From Microbacterium murale (lineage in GTDB: Bacteria > Actinomycetota > Actinomycetes > Actinomycetales > Microbacteriaceae), in assembly GCF_014635185.1 (NCBI RefSeq), contig NZ_BMCM01000004.1:310001-374000 (forward strand): 64,000 bases of DNA, given 5' to 3'. The translations under genes and the position numbers were made by a program. The notes beneath the pieces were generated by a model that searched no databases, was not told where the DNA came from, and worked only from the letters and a program-made list of their open reading frames with translations. Of the stretch, positions 42,657-53,904 are shown piece after piece (position 1 is the first letter of the stretch; every line of letters begins with the position of its first letter).

Positions 42657-45242
42657 ATGCCTCAGAAGAATCGCACGGCGAAAGGCGTGCTCGGCGGCCT
42701 TCTCGGTCTGATCGGGCTCAGCGCTGTCGCCGGGATCCTGGTGACCGCGACGGTCACGCCCGCGCTCGCCGTCGCCGGAGCCGCCGGATCCCAAGCCCTC
42801 GATCTGTTCGAGAACCTGCCGTCGTACCTGAAGCCGGACGCGCCGATGGAGCCGAGCAAGTTCTACGCGATCGGCTACGACGGCCAGCCGGTGCAGATGG
42901 CGACGTTCTTCGACCAGAACCGCACGCAGGTGGAGTTCGACCAGGTCTCCCCCGTCATGTACGACGCCATTCTCTCCAGTGAGGACAAGGGCTACTACGA
43001 GCACGGCGGAGTGAACCTCGGTGCGACCGCGAAAGCGCTGATCGACAACGTGCGCGGCACGTCGTCGCGCGGCGCATCCACGATCAGCCAGCAGTACGTG
43101 AAGAACGTGCTCGTGCAGCAGTGCGAGCAGAAGGTGCTCCCTGGCGACGAGAACTACGCCGACAAGACCGCGCAGTGCTGGCTGGACGCCACCAACGCCG
43201 TGGGCACCGACGGCATCGAGCGCAAGCTGCAGGAGATGCGATACGCGATCCAGATCGAGAAGGACTACTCGAAGAACGAGATCCTGCTCGGCTACCTGAA
43301 CATCGCCAGTTTCGGCGGCACCGTGTACGGCATCGAGGCCGCCGCGAATTACTACTTCAGCACCAGCGCATCGAATCTGACGATCGCGCAGGCCGCGACA
43401 CTCGCCGGCATCGTGCAGAATCCGAACCGATACCGCATCGACAAGACGGGCGGCTCCGCCACCGATACCGACGGCAACGCTGTGAACAGCGAGGCGGACG
43501 GCTATTCGCTGACGAAGGTTCGCCGCGACTACGTCATCAACCGCATGTACGCAGACGGCAAGATCACCGAAGCGCAGCACGCCGAGGCGATTGAGGCTCC
43601 CATCGTCCCCGCCCTTCAGCCGCCGTCGCAGGGTTGCGCGGCCGCGCAGAACAACGCCTACTTCTGCCAGTACGTGAAGACTGTGGTTCTGAGCGACCCC
43701 GCCTTCGGCGACTCTCCCGAGGAGCGCGTGAAGGCACTTCAGCGCGACGGCTTGGAGATCTACACCTCGCTGGATCTGCGCATTCAGGACCCTGCTGTGG
43801 CCGCTCTCAAGGACCGGGTGCCGGCGAATTACGACAACCAGTACTTCGGCGGTGCCGGTGTCACGATCGAACCCGCGACCGGCAGGATCCTCGCGATTAC
43901 GCAGAACACGACTTTCCAGGAGACTCCGACCGAGGATCAGGCATATTCGAGCCTCGTGTACGCCGCGGACTACGCCCACGGCGGATCCGCAGGGTTCCCG
44001 GTCGGATCGACGTACAAGTTGTTCACGCTGATCGACTGGCTCGAGACCGGGCACTCCGTCAACGAGTCGATCAACGGCCGCCACCAGACGTTGAAGATGA
44101 ATGTGTGCGATGGACAGACCCAACCTCTCAAGACCAGTGAGGTCAACAACTTCAACAACAATCCCGGCTATTACGGCACACCCATGCGGTTCACGAAGGA
44201 CTCGCTCAACTCGGGCTACTTCGCCATGGCATCCAAGCTGGAGATCTGCGACATCAACGCCGTGGCCGATCGCATGGGTGTCACGACGTGGGACCCCGAC
44301 GCGCAGAAAGTCGTGAAGACGACGGACTTCAACTACCCCTACAACGTCCTCGGGGACAAATACATCGCACCGCTCGACATGGCCAGCGCGTACGCGACGG
44401 TCGCCAACAAGGGCGTCTACTGCCCCCCGAAGGCGATCGACCGGGTCGTCAACCAGAAGGGCGAGGAGTTGCCGGTCCCGGAGACCGCCTGCTCGCAGGT
44501 GATCACTCCCGAGGTCGCGGCCACCGCTGCCTACGCACTGCAGGGAGTCATGGCCCAAGGCGGAACCGGTTCCGGCGCGAACCCGTGGGACGGAACCCCC
44601 CTGATCGGCAAGACCGGTTCGCACCAGACGTACGCGACGATGATGATCGAGGCGAGCACCAAGGCAGCATCTGCCGTGTACATCGGCCGCACAGAGGGCC
44701 AGGCGAACATCTGGAACGAGTGGTTCAACGGCAACTACCTGCAGAACATCCGCTACGACGTCGCCCGCGACATGCAGGCCGCAGCGAACGCCGTACTCGG
44801 CGGGGGCGACCAGTTCCCCGCGCCGGACAACAACCTCACCCGCCGGGTGCTGGTCGATCTGCCGAACGTCGTCGGCCAGAGCGTGGCGGATGCGACCTCG
44901 ACGCTCGAGGGCGCCGGATTCTCGGTGAACGTCGGCGCGCCCGTCGACAGCGATGCTGCCGAGGGCATCGTCGCCACGCAGGATCCTGGGGCGGGTCAGG
45001 TGTCCAGCGGCACGACGGTCACGATCTCACCGAGCAACGGACAGGGCGCGACGGTGCCCGACGTCTCCGGAAAGCCGCTCGCCGATGCCGTCGAAGCTCT
45101 GAAGGCCGCCGGGTTCACCAGCGTGACCCCGCATGCGTCATGCGCTGCCGGCGACGACGACGACAAGACGGTCAACAGCACCACGCCGGCAGCGGGAACC
45201 GCGACGAAGAAGTCGACTGCCGTGACAGTCAAGTGCTCGTAG
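42657..45242 (+). CDS. ponA: class A penicillin-binding protein with two PASTA domains (PonA-like)
   Basis: This 861-residue cell-wall enzyme has a membrane anchor (about 11-40), a GT51 glycosyltransferase domain with EDKGYYEHGGV (catalytic Glu109) and ASTISQQYVKN, and a transpeptidase domain with STYK (nucleophile Ser451), SLN and KTG. Two PASTA domains follow (about 742-800 and 803-861). It polymerises and cross-links peptidoglycan outside the membrane. A -10-like TACGAT lies 7 nt before the ATG, with no Shine-Dalgarno, suggesting a leaderless message. Its stop overlaps the downstream phosphoesterase start. Confidence 0.95.
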   Translation: MPQKNRTAKGVLGGLLGLIGLSAVAGILVTATVTPALAVAGAAGSQALDLFENLPSYLKPDAPMEPSKFYAIGYDGQPVQMATFFDQNRTQVEFDQVSPVMYDAILSSEDKGYYEHGGVNLGATAKALIDNVRGTSSRGASTISQQYVKNVLVQQCEQKVLPGDENYADKTAQCWLDATNAVGTDGIERKLQEMRYAIQIEKDYSKNEILLGYLNIASFGGTVYGIEAAANYYFSTSASNLTIAQAATLAGIVQNPNRYRIDKTGGSATDTDGNAVNSEADGYSLTKVRRDYVINRMYADGKITEAQHAEAIEAPIVPALQPPSQGCAAAQNNAYFCQYVKTVVLSDPAFGDSPEERVKALQRDGLEIYTSLDLRIQDPAVAALKDRVPANYDNQYFGGAGVTIEPATGRILAITQNTTFQETPTEDQAYSSLVYAADYAHGGSAGFPVGSTYKLFTLIDWLETGHSVNESINGRHQTLKMNVCDGQTQPLKTSEVNNFNNNPGYYGTPMRFTKDSLNSGYFAMASKLEICDINAVADRMGVTTWDPDAQKVVKTTDFNYPYNVLGDKYIAPLDMASAYATVANKGVYCPPKAIDRVVNQKGEELPVPETACSQVITPEVAATAAYALQGVMAQGGTGSGANPWDGTPLIGKTGSHQTYATMMIEASTKAASAVYIGRTEGQANIWNEWFNGNYLQNIRYDVARDMQAAANAVLGGGDQFPAPDNNLTRRVLVDLPNVVGQSVADATSTLEGAGFSVNVGAPVDSDAAEGIVATQDPGAGQVSSGTTVTISPSNGQGATVPDVSGKPLADAVEALKAAGFTSVTPHASCAAGDDDDKTVNSTTPAAGTATKKSTAVTVKCS

Positions 45243-46183
45243 CGGGCCAGCGCGCCGCCCACCCGGCCCTCATCGCGCTCGGCGCGGTGGGGGCCGTCGG
45301 CGCCGCCTGCGCGGTGTGGGGCATCGGCATCGAGCGCTACCTGTTCACCCTCAGGGAGGCCTCAGCCAGGGCTCTGCCCGCCGGGGCACCGCCGATCCGG
45401 GTCCTGCATATCTCCGATGCCCACATGGCGCCGTGGCAGCACCGAAAGCAGGACTGGCTCTCGTCGCTCGCCGAGCTGGAACCCGACCTCGTCATCAACA
45501 CGGGCGACAATCTCGGCCACCGCGACGGTCTGCAGGGCATCCGTCGCTCTTTCGACGCGTTCGCGGGGATCCCCGGAGTGTTCGTGCACGGCTCGAACGA
45601 TGTCTACGGCCCTTCGCCGCGCAATCCGCTGCGGTATTTCGCCGGGCCTTCCAAGCGCCACCAGGAGCCCGAGCACCTCGATACGGATGCGCTCGACGCG
45701 TACTTCATCGACGAGCTCGGCTGGACCGATCTCAACAACGCGGCCACGCGACTGAACGTCGCCGGCACCGACGTCGACCTGTTCGGCGTCGACGACGCGC
45801 ACCGCGACTGGGACGAGCTCGATGCCCTGCCAGCGGCCATCGAGTCACTCGGTGCTCGTGACGCGGCCACTCCCCTGCTGGGCGTCACTCATGCGCCGTA
45901 CCAGCGCGTCCTCAACACGTTCACCGACCTCGGTGCGCAGGCGATCTTCGGCGGGCACACCCACGGCGGCCAGGTCTGCCTGCCCGGATTCGGCACCCTC
46001 GTGGCGAACTGCGACATCCCGCTGAAGCAGGCCAAGGGCCTCAGCACCTGGACGCACGACGGGCGCAGCATCCCGCTGAACGTCAGTGCCGGCTGCGGAC
46101 ACTCGATCTACGCGCCAGTACGCTTCGCATGCCGTCCGGAGGCGACTCTCCTGACGCTCACGGCGCAGGACACGCCCACCTGA
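45233..46183 (+). CDS. membrane-anchored metallophosphoesterase
   Basis: The 316-residue protein has one N-terminal membrane segment (about 14-36) and a calcineurin-like core: [34 protein letters not shown] and [10 protein letters not shown], covering the metal ligands Asp, His, Asp, Asn, His and His. The physiological substrate is not known; the partner PBP suggests cell-envelope work. GTG 45233 overlaps the ponA stop, as is usual for this pair in actinobacteria. Confidence 0.9.
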   Translation: MLVAGQRAAHPALIALGAVGAVGAACAVWGIGIERYLFTLREASARALPAGAPPIRVLHISDAHMAPWQHRKQDWLSSLAELEPDLVINTGDNLGHRDGLQGIRRSFDAFAGIPGVFVHGSNDVYGPSPRNPLRYFAGPSKRHQEPEHLDTDALDAYFIDELGWTDLNNAATRLNVAGTDVDLFGVDDAHRDWDELDALPAAIESLGARDAATPLLGVTHAPYQRVLNTFTDLGAQAIFGGHTHGGQVCLPGFGTLVANCDIPLKQAKGLSTWTHDGRSIPLNVSAGCGHSIYAPVRFACRPEATLLTLTAQDTPT

Positions 46184-46242
46184 CGTGAGAGAGCGTCGAT
46201 TCGGCGCAGCGCTCGTTTCCCTGTAGACTCAAACGGTTGCAA

Positions 46243-46316
<74 letters not shown>

Positions 46317-46326
46317 CCGCTGTTGC

Positions 46327-46357
46327 AAGAAGGCCGCCCCACCGGGGCGGCCTTCTT
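46327..46357 (+). terminator. terminator of tRNA-Pro
   Basis: A perfect 14-bp stem AAGAAGGCCGCCCC (46327-46340) with 46344-46357 has a 3-nt loop and ends in CTTCTTC. Confidence 0.9.
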
Positions 46358-46410
46358 CACGTCCTGGCTGGAACGAATGCCGCGCCCCGCTCGCCTACGC
46401 TGGAGACATC

Positions 46411-47166
46411 ATGACCACTCCCCGACTCGTCGCATTCGACCTCGATGACACCCTCGCTCCGTCCAAGAGCGCCATCGACCCCAGGATCGCCGCTCAGCTG
46501 CTCGCGCTCCTGCGCCGCGTCGACGTCGCGATCATCTCCGGTGGCAACGAACAGCAGTTCCGCACCCAGGTGATCTCGCAGCTCGGCGACGCGGATGTCG
46601 TCGACCTGGGCCGCCTGCACCTGCTGCCGACGTGCGGCACACGCTACCTCCGCCATGACGGGGTCGGGTTCGACACCGTGTACGCGCACGACCTGTCGGA
46701 CGAGCAGAAGTCCGCTGCACTGCAGGCGCTTCGTGAAGAGGCGGAACGCCTCGGACTCTGGGAGCAGAGCCCCTGGGGCGAGATCCTCGAGGACCGCGGC
46801 TCGCAGATCACGTTCTCGGCGCTCGGGCAGAAGGCCCCGCACGAGGCGAAGCAGGCATGGGATCCGACCGGAGCCAAGCGCAGGCTGCTGCGTGATGCCG
46901 TCGCCGCGCGACTGCCTGAACTCGAGGTGCGCTCCGGTGGTTCGACGTCGATCGACATCACCCTCGCCGGAATCGACAAGGCGCACGGTATGAAGGCCCT
47001 CGCCGAGCACACCGGCATCCCGCTGAGCGACATGCTGTTCTACGGCGACCGCCTCGACGAGGGCGGCAACGACTTTCCGGTCAAGGCGCTCGGTGTCCGC
47101 TCCGTCGCGGTGACCGGATGGGAGCACACCGCGACCGAGTTGGACGAGCTGCTCCCCACGCTGTAG
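46411..47166 (+). CDS. HAD-IIB family phosphatase, phosphomannomutase-like
   Basis: The 251-residue protein has HAD motif I DLDDTLAPSK (Asp9 in FDLDDT), motif II IISGG, and a late GDRLDEGGND with the metal-binding Asp pair. The cap domain with DITLAGIDKAHGMKAL resembles eukaryotic-type phosphomannomutase (PMM2-like), so sugar phosphate chemistry is likely. ATG 46411 is preceded by GGAGA. Confidence 0.85.
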   Translation: MTTPRLVAFDLDDTLAPSKSAIDPRIAAQLLALLRRVDVAIISGGNEQQFRTQVISQLGDADVVDLGRLHLLPTCGTRYLRHDGVGFDTVYAHDLSDEQKSAALQALREEAERLGLWEQSPWGEILEDRGSQITFSALGQKAPHEAKQAWDPTGAKRRLLRDAVAARLPELEVRSGGSTSIDITLAGIDKAHGMKALAEHTGIPLSDMLFYGDRLDEGGNDFPVKALGVRSVAVTGWEHTATELDELLPTL

Positions 47167-47199
47167 CCGCGCCGGGTGGCCGAGTCGTAGCATTGCGGC

Positions 47200-48042
47200 A
47201 TGGACCCGCTGACGCTCACCATCGTCGTCGCCGCGTGCGCCAGCGCGGCGTGCTGGCTGCTGTCGCTTTTCACCCGCGACACCTCCTGGGTGGACCGCGC
47301 CTGGTCAATCGTGCCGGTCGTCTACGTGTGGATCTTCGCCGCGGCTGCGCTCGCCTCCGGCGCAGACCCGACACGACTCGTGGTCATGGCACTCCTCGTC
47401 ACCGCCTGGGGCGCCCGGCTCACCTTCAACTTCGCGCGCAAGGGCGGTTACAGGGGCACCGAGGACTACCGGTGGGCGATCCTGCGCGGTCGAATGCGGC
47501 CGTGGCAGTTCCAGGTCTTCAATCTGCTGTTCATCATCGGATTCCAGATGACGCTGCTCGTGCTCATCACGCTGCCCGCGCACGTCGCCCTGCAGCATCT
47601 CGCACCGTTCACCGCAGGGGATGCCGCATTCGCCGTGCTGTTCCTCGCGCTGCTGAGCGGTGAGACGATCGCCGATCAGCAGCAATGGAACTTCCACAGC
47701 CGCAAGAGCGCCGGTCAGGCATCCGGGTTCCTCACCGCCGGCCTGTTCCGCTACAGCCGTCACCCGAACTTCTTCTTCGAGCAGGCCCAGTGGTGGGTGT
47801 TCTACGCGATCGGGGCGACAGCGGCGGTGACATCCGGTCTCGGCCTCCTCGGTGGGGCGCTGAACTGGACGATCGTCGGTCCGCTGCTGCTGACGGCGCT
47901 GTTCATCGGCTCGACGATCTTCACCGAATCGATCTCGGCATCCCGATATCCGGAGTATGCCGAGTATCGGCGCACGACCTCGATGCTCGTGCCCCTTCCT
48001 CCGCGGGCCACCCGCCTGCGTGCACGGCGTTCAGCGGGCTGA
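47200..48042 (+). CDS. DUF1295 membrane protein (steroid 5-alpha reductase-like)
   Basis: The 280-residue protein has about six to seven membrane segments and the family motifs [27 protein letters not shown] and the C-terminal [15 protein letters not shown] and [11 protein letters not shown], which match the isoprenylcysteine methyltransferase and 5-alpha reductase fold. Substrate is unknown. The 3' end overlaps the convergent lldD-like gene by 12 bp. Confidence 0.85.
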   Translation: MDPLTLTIVVAACASAACWLLSLFTRDTSWVDRAWSIVPVVYVWIFAAAALASGADPTRLVVMALLVTAWGARLTFNFARKGGYRGTEDYRWAILRGRMRPWQFQVFNLLFIIGFQMTLLVLITLPAHVALQHLAPFTAGDAAFAVLFLALLSGETIADQQQWNFHSRKSAGQASGFLTAGLFRYSRHPNFFFEQAQWWVFYAIGATAAVTSGLGLLGGALNWTIVGPLLLTALFIGSTIFTESISASRYPEYAEYRRTTSMLVPLPPRATRLRARRSAG

Positions 48043-49290
48043 GACGGCCGTCGCCGTGGTGCCCACCGGCACGAGCCGGGTGAGCTGCGTCACATGCCCC
48101 GGCTCGAGTTCGGCGAGGGAGGCGACGCCGAGCAGACGCATCGTGCGCTCGATCTCGGTGCGCAGAATCGTGATCGTGCGATCCACGCCCTGTCGGCCAC
48201 CGGCCATCAGCCCGTAGAGGTACGCGCGTCCGATGAGGGTGAAGTCCGCGCCGAGGGCGACGGCAGCGACGATGTCGGCCCCGTTCATGATGCCGGTGTC
48301 GACCATGACGGTGAAGTCGTCACCGACCTCCTTACGCACCTTCGGCAGCAGATGGAACGGGATGGGTGCACGATCGAGCTGACGACCGCCGTGGTTCGAC
48401 AGCACGATGCCGTCGACGCCGGCGTCGCGGAGCCGCACTGAGTCCTCGACGTTCTGCACGCCCTTGATGACGATCTTGCCTGGCCACAGATCGCGGATCA
48501 CCGCAAGGTCGTCGTAGCTGATCGTCGGGTCCATCGCAGCGTCCAGCAGTTCGCCGACCGTGCCGCCCGTGGTGCTGAGTGACGCGAACTCGAGCTTCGG
48601 CGTCGTCAGGAAGTCCCACCACCACCAGGGTCGGGGAATCGCGTTGATGATCGTTCCGAGCGTGAGCTGCGGCGGGATCGAGAATCCGTTGCGCTTGTCG
48701 CGCAGACGTGCGCCGGCGACCGGGGTGTCGACGGTGAACTGCAGCGTGTCGAAGCCTGCGGCAGCGGCACGACGGGTGAGCTCGTAGGAGATCTCGCGGT
48801 CGCGCATGACGTACAGCTGGAACCAGTTGCGTCCGTTCGGGTTCGCGGCCTTCACGCCCTCGATCGACGTGGTGCCGAGCGTGGAGAGCGTGAACGGGAT
48901 GCCGGCGGCTGCTGCTGCGCCCGCGCCGGCCTCTTCGCCCTCGGTCTGCATGAGGCGGGTGAAGCCGGTCGGCGCGATGCCGAAGGGAAGTGCGCTGGGG
49001 CCGCCGAGGATGTCGACCGACGTATCGACGTCAGGGGCGGGCTTCAGGATGCCGGGATGGAACTCCACGTCGCGGAACGCCTGTCGCGCGCGCGTCAGCG
49101 ACAGCTCGCCCTCTGCGGCGCCGTCGGTGTAGTCGAACGCTGCTGTCGGTGTGCGGCGCTTCGCGATCGTGCGCAGATCGTCGATCGTGAGGGCCGCGTC
49201 GAGGCGGCGCTTGCGTCCGTCGAGTTCGGGCTTCTTGAACTTCATGAGCTCGAGGAGCTCTGAGGGCTTGGGTACCTGGCGGGTGACCAT
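48031..49290 (-). CDS. lldD: FMN-dependent L-lactate dehydrogenase / alpha-hydroxy-acid oxidase
   Basis: The 419-residue flavoenzyme has the FMN barrel: [21 protein letters not shown], the phosphate loop and the active-site box [12 protein letters not shown] with the catalytic His. It should oxidise L-lactate to pyruvate and pass electrons to quinone or oxygen. ATG 49290 is preceded by AAAGGAAGAGG; upstream codons give a non-family tail. It follows an LldR-type repressor, and both probably share the double-operator promoter. Confidence 0.9.
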   Translation of the reverse strand: MVTRQVPKPSELLELMKFKKPELDGRKRRLDAALTIDDLRTIAKRRTPTAAFDYTDGAAEGELSLTRARQAFRDVEFHPGILKPAPDVDTSVDILGGPSALPFGIAPTGFTRLMQTEGEEAGAGAAAAAGIPFTLSTLGTTSIEGVKAANPNGRNWFQLYVMRDREISYELTRRAAAAGFDTLQFTVDTPVAGARLRDKRNGFSIPPQLTLGTIINAIPRPWWWWDFLTTPKLEFASLSTTGGTVGELLDAAMDPTISYDDLAVIRDLWPGKIVIKGVQNVEDSVRLRDAGVDGIVLSNHGGRQLDRAPIPFHLLPKVRKEVGDDFTVMVDTGIMNGADIVAAVALGADFTLIGRAYLYGLMAGGRQGVDRTITILRTEIERTMRLLGVASLAELEPGHVTQLTRLVPVGTTATAVSAR

Positions 49291-49303
49291 GGGCCTCTTC
49301 CTT

Positions 49304-50014
49304 TCAGTGGGCGGGACGAGCGGCGGTGAGACCGGCCGCGGTGTAGTAGCCGGTGATGTGGTCATGGACGAGGATCCGCGCGGCATCCGCGTCTCCCCCG
49401 TCGATCGCAGCGATCAGTGCGCGGTGCTCGTGCCGCAACCGGATCGACATCGCGTCCCAGTCGTCGATGGATGCGGAGCCGGTGAGCACGTACGACTCGA
49501 TGGACGTACGCAGGCCCGCCATCATCGCGGCGATCACGGTGTTGCCAGTGGACTCGGCGAGTGCCAGGTGCAGCTGTGCGTCGAGCGCGAGGAACTCGCC
49601 GGTGGTGAGCCCCGCGGCATCCATCGCGTCGAGCACCTGGTGCGCCGCGGCGGTGTCACGCGCGGGGCTCGATGCGAGGTCGGAAACGACAGCATCCTCG
49701 AGCACGAGTCGGGTGCGTACGACATCTGCCAGGGCGAAGCCCTGTGCGGCCACCTGAAGGCGCAGCAACGCGGACATCCCCCCGGAGGGTGTGGCGATGA
49801 CGATCGCGCCCGCCTGCGGCCCTGAGCCGGTCGCCGTGCGGATCAGCCCCATGACCTCGAGCACGCGCAGCGCCTCGCGGACGCTCGAGCGACCGACTCC
49901 GAGATCAGCGGCGAGTTCACGCTCGGAGGCAAGCCGGTCGCCGGGGGCGAGGTGGCCGTCCAGCAGGTCGCGCTCGATGCGTTCGAGCACCGTCTTCCAA
50001 GCACGATCCGTCAC
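49304..50014 (-). CDS. lldR: FadR/GntR family regulator, LldR-like
   Basis: The 236-residue repressor has an N-terminal winged helix ([36 protein letters not shown], quoted region residues 27-62) and a C-terminal helical FCD domain with the metal ligand pattern DAQLH...HRALIAAI. It precedes lldD, so lactate is the likely inducer. GTG 50014 is preceded by AGGAGG, which itself overlaps the first of two perfect palindromic operators. Confidence 0.9.
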   Translation of the reverse strand: MTDRAWKTVLERIERDLLDGHLAPGDRLASERELAADLGVGRSSVREALRVLEVMGLIRTATGSGPQAGAIVIATPSGGMSALLRLQVAAQGFALADVVRTRLVLEDAVVSDLASSPARDTAAAHQVLDAMDAAGLTTGEFLALDAQLHLALAESTGNTVIAAMMAGLRTSIESYVLTGSASIDDWDAMSIRLRHEHRALIAAIDGGDADAARILVHDHITGYYTAAGLTAARPAH

Positions 50015-50023
50015 GATGCCTCC

Positions 50024-50066
50024 TGTGGTCTGACCACAGCGTACATCGTGTGGTCTGACCACACAA
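50024..50066 (-). promoter_or_regulatory. lldR-lldD promoter with two FadR-type operators
   Basis: TGTGGTC-T-GACCACA occurs twice (50024-50038 and 50049-50063), 25 bp centre to centre. On the minus strand TTGTGT (50066-50061), a 17-nt spacer and TACGCT (50043-50038) form a promoter that both operators overlap. The arrangement fits autorepression. Confidence 0.8.
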
Positions 50067-50077
50067 ATACGTGCGGG

Positions 50078-50731
50078 TCAGCCCAGGCGCCCGCCGGACT
50101 CCTGCAGGTAGCAGTCGCCGCACAGCGACTCGTAGGTGACGACATCCGCCGGCGCTCCGGCGGCCGCACCCTCGTCGATCGCGACCTGATCGCCGTCGAA
50201 CACGAAGCGGCCGTTGATCACACGACCGTTGAAGACGGCCTTGCGGCCGCAGCGGCAGATCGTCTTGAGCTCCTCCAGGGAGTGCGCGATCGCGAGCAGC
50301 CGCGCAGAGCCGGGGAAGGCGTGGGTCAGGAAGTCGTTGCGGATGCCGTAGGCCATCACCGGGATGCCGTCGACCACCGCGATCCGGAACAGATCGTCGA
50401 TCTGCGCGGGTGTGAGGAACTGCGCCTCATCGATGAGCAGGCACGCCACATCGATGGGCTCCCCCGGGATGAGCTCGTCGTCGTGGTGTCGCTGCACTCG
50501 CGTGCGCTGTTGCTGGAACAGCGCACGCGCGTCACCGTCGGGCGGGATCAGGAAGTCGACCTCGCGGGTCATACCGAGCCGGCTCTCCACCTGGCTCGCA
50601 CCCTTGGTGTCGATCGCCGGCTTGGCGAGAAGCACGTGCTGGCCGCGCTCCTCATAGTTGTACGCGGCCTGCAGCAGCGCCGTCGACTTGCCGGAGTTCA
50701 TCGCCCCGTAGCGGAAGTACAGCTTCGCCAC
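50078..50731 (-). CDS. tdk: thymidine kinase
   Basis: The 217-residue type II thymidine kinase has the P-loop GAMNSGKST (9-17), the LLIDEAQF Walker B and a zinc site (CRCG near 166 and CGDCY near 206). It salvages thymidine to dTMP. Start is GTG. It is 9 nt downstream of mqo in the same direction. Confidence 0.95.
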   Translation of the reverse strand: MAKLYFRYGAMNSGKSTALLQAAYNYEERGQHVLLAKPAIDTKGASQVESRLGMTREVDFLIPPDGDARALFQQQRTRVQRHHDDELIPGEPIDVACLLIDEAQFLTPAQIDDLFRIAVVDGIPVMAYGIRNDFLTHAFPGSARLLAIAHSLEELKTICRCGRKAVFNGRVINGRFVFDGDQVAIDEGAAAGAPADVVTYESLCGDCYLQESGGRLG

Positions 50732-50740
50732 GGTGCGCTG

Positions 50741-52213
50741 CTACCTCGAGATGCCGAGCGCGGCCGCCGTCGCCGTCATCGACTCGTCTGCACCGGCCTC
50801 GTTCTCGTTCAGCTTCTCCCCGTACGTCGGGATGAGCTCGCGCAGCGCGGGCTCCCACCCGGCGTACTGCTCGGGGAAGCAGGTCTTCAGCAGGCTGAGC
50901 ATGATCGGCACGGCGGTCGATGCGCCGGGCGATGCACCGAGCAGGCCGGCGATCGAACCGTCGGCAGCCGAGACGACCTCGGTGCCGAACTGCAGCACCC
51001 CGCCCTTCTCGGCATCCTTCTTCATGACCTGCGCACGCTGGCCCGCATCGATGAGCGACCAGTCCTCGTCCTCAGCCGTGGGCATGAAGACGCGGAGGCC
51101 GTCGACCTTCTTGCGGTGGTTCTTCAGCAGTTCGCCGACCAGGTACGTGATCAGGTCGGGGTTCGCGAAGGCCACCCGCAGCATGGGCCAGAGGTTGTGG
51201 GGGCGCACCTGGCTCACGATGTCGAACATCGAGCCGTTCTTGAGGAACTTCGGGCTGAACGTGGCGAACGGGCCGAACAGCAGCGACGCTTCGCCGTCGA
51301 CGACACGGGTGTCCAGGTGCGGCACCGACATCGGCGGAGCGCCGACGGATGCCTGGGAGTAGACCTTCGCCTTGTGCTGCGACACGATGGCGGGGTTGGT
51401 GGTCTTGAGGAACTGACCGCCAATCGGGAACACTCCATAACCCTTGATCTCAGGGATGCCGGAGCGCTGCAGCATCTTCAAGGCCCACCCGCCGGCGCCC
51501 ACGAAGACGAACTTCGCGTTCAGCTGCCCCGGGGTGTGTCCCAGAGCGCGTCGGTACGAGACCTGCCAGCTGCCGTCCTTCTGCTTCTTGAGCTTTCGCA
51601 CCTCCTGGTTCGTGCGCAGCTCGACGCCGCTCGCGGCGAGGTGATCGAAGAGCTGGTGCGTCAGAGCGCCGAAGTCGACGTCGGTGCCGGCCGGCACCCT
51701 GGTCGCGGCGAACGGCTCGCCCTTGCGGCGCTTCTGCATGAGCAGCGGCGCCCACTGGTTGATGACGCGGGAGTCCTCGCTGTACTCGATGCCCTCGAAC
51801 AGCGGCTGCTTCTTGAGCACCTCGTAGCGCGCCTTGAGGTACGCGACATCCTTCTCGCCGCGCACGAATGTCATGTGCGGGGTGGCGTTGATGAACGTCG
51901 AGGGCTCGTCGAGCACGCCCTTGGAGACCAGCGACGACCAGAACTGACGACTCTGCTGGAACTGCTCGTTGATCGAGACGGCCTTGGCCGGATCCAGCGG
52001 GCCGCCGTCGTTCTTCGGCATGTAGTTCAGCTCGCAGAGCGCGGCATGGCCGGTGCCTGCGTTGTTCCAGGGGTTGGAGCTCTCCTGGGCGACATCAGAC
52101 AGTCGCTCGAAGGCGACGATCTTCCAGTCGGGCTGGAGTTCGTGCAGCAGAGTGCCCAGTGTGGCGCTCATGATGCCACCACCGATGAGGACGACGTCGA
52201 CGGATTCAGTCAC
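50741..52213 (-). CDS. mqo: malate:quinone oxidoreductase
   Basis: The 490-residue FAD enzyme oxidises malate to oxaloacetate and reduces the quinone pool at the membrane. It has the FAD loop LIGGGIMSATLG (residues 9-20), the ESSNPWNNAGTGHAALCELNY stretch and the family end with LIPTYGEKLNEN. Start is GTG. It lies between asd and tdk on the same strand, 58 nt after asd. Confidence 0.96.
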   Translation of the reverse strand: MTESVDVVLIGGGIMSATLGTLLHELQPDWKIVAFERLSDVAQESSNPWNNAGTGHAALCELNYMPKNDGGPLDPAKAVSINEQFQQSRQFWSSLVSKGVLDEPSTFINATPHMTFVRGEKDVAYLKARYEVLKKQPLFEGIEYSEDSRVINQWAPLLMQKRRKGEPFAATRVPAGTDVDFGALTHQLFDHLAASGVELRTNQEVRKLKKQKDGSWQVSYRRALGHTPGQLNAKFVFVGAGGWALKMLQRSGIPEIKGYGVFPIGGQFLKTTNPAIVSQHKAKVYSQASVGAPPMSVPHLDTRVVDGEASLLFGPFATFSPKFLKNGSMFDIVSQVRPHNLWPMLRVAFANPDLITYLVGELLKNHRKKVDGLRVFMPTAEDEDWSLIDAGQRAQVMKKDAEKGGVLQFGTEVVSAADGSIAGLLGASPGASTAVPIMLSLLKTCFPEQYAGWEPALRELIPTYGEKLNENEAGADESMTATAAALGISR

Positions 52214-52271
52214 CAGACCAGTCTAGTTCGCACGCCGGATGCCGCGGACCACGGCCGCCGCTCGGTATGCG

Positions 52272-53354
<1,083 letters not shown>

Positions 53355-53385
53355 CTACGGGGTTTGGGCGAGTCTATCGCGGGTT

Positions 53386-53904
53386 TCAGCGGCCGGTGCC
53401 GGCGTGGACGACGGCGTCGTCCTGACCGTCGAGACCGTACGCGGTGTGCACGATGCGGGCGGCATCGGCGAGGTCCGAGCCGCGCAGCACCACCGAGATG
53501 CGGATCTCGGAGGTCGAGATCATCTCGATGTTGATGCCTGCGGTCGACAGCGCCTCGAACAGCGTCGCCGACACTCCGGAATGCACGCGCATGCCCGCAC
53601 CGACGACGGAGAGCTTGCCGATCTGGTCGTCGTGGATCAGACTGTCGAAGCCGACGTCCGACTGTTCGGCGGCGAGCGCCTTCAGCGCCGTGGAGGCGTC
53701 GCCCTTCGGCAGCGTGAACGAGATGTCGGCACGACCGGTGGCAGCCACCGAGACGTTCTGCACGATCATGTCGACGTTCGCACCGGACTTCGCCACGATC
53801 TTGAAGATCTCGGCCGCTTTCCCAGGGACGTCCGGCACGCCGACGACGGTGATCTTGGCCTGCCCCAGTTCGGTGGCGACACCGGCGACGATCGGCTCTT
53901 CCAT
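53386..53904 (-). CDS. aspartokinase beta subunit from an internal start
   Basis: In frame inside ask, ATG 53904 begins [20 protein letters not shown], very close to the known beta subunit start of Corynebacterium lysC. A GAGGGAGAAG Shine-Dalgarno stands before it. The 172-residue product contains only the two ACT domains. This is inferred from sequence. Confidence 0.65.
   Translation of the reverse strand: MEEPIVAGVATELGQAKITVVGVPDVPGKAAEIFKIVAKSGANVDMIVQNVSVAATGRADISFTLPKGDASTALKALAAEQSDVGFDSLIHDDQIGKLSVVGAGMRVHSGVSATLFEALSTAGINIEMISTSEIRISVVLRGSDLADAARIVHTAYGLDGQDDAVVHAGTGR

Noticed and set aside
42630-44624. A 664-codon open frame on the strand opposite ponA
   Set aside because: It mirrors a certain PBP gene in high-GC DNA, and its residues are Arg/Val/Asp-rich with no domain. 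Long antisense frames are expected at this GC.
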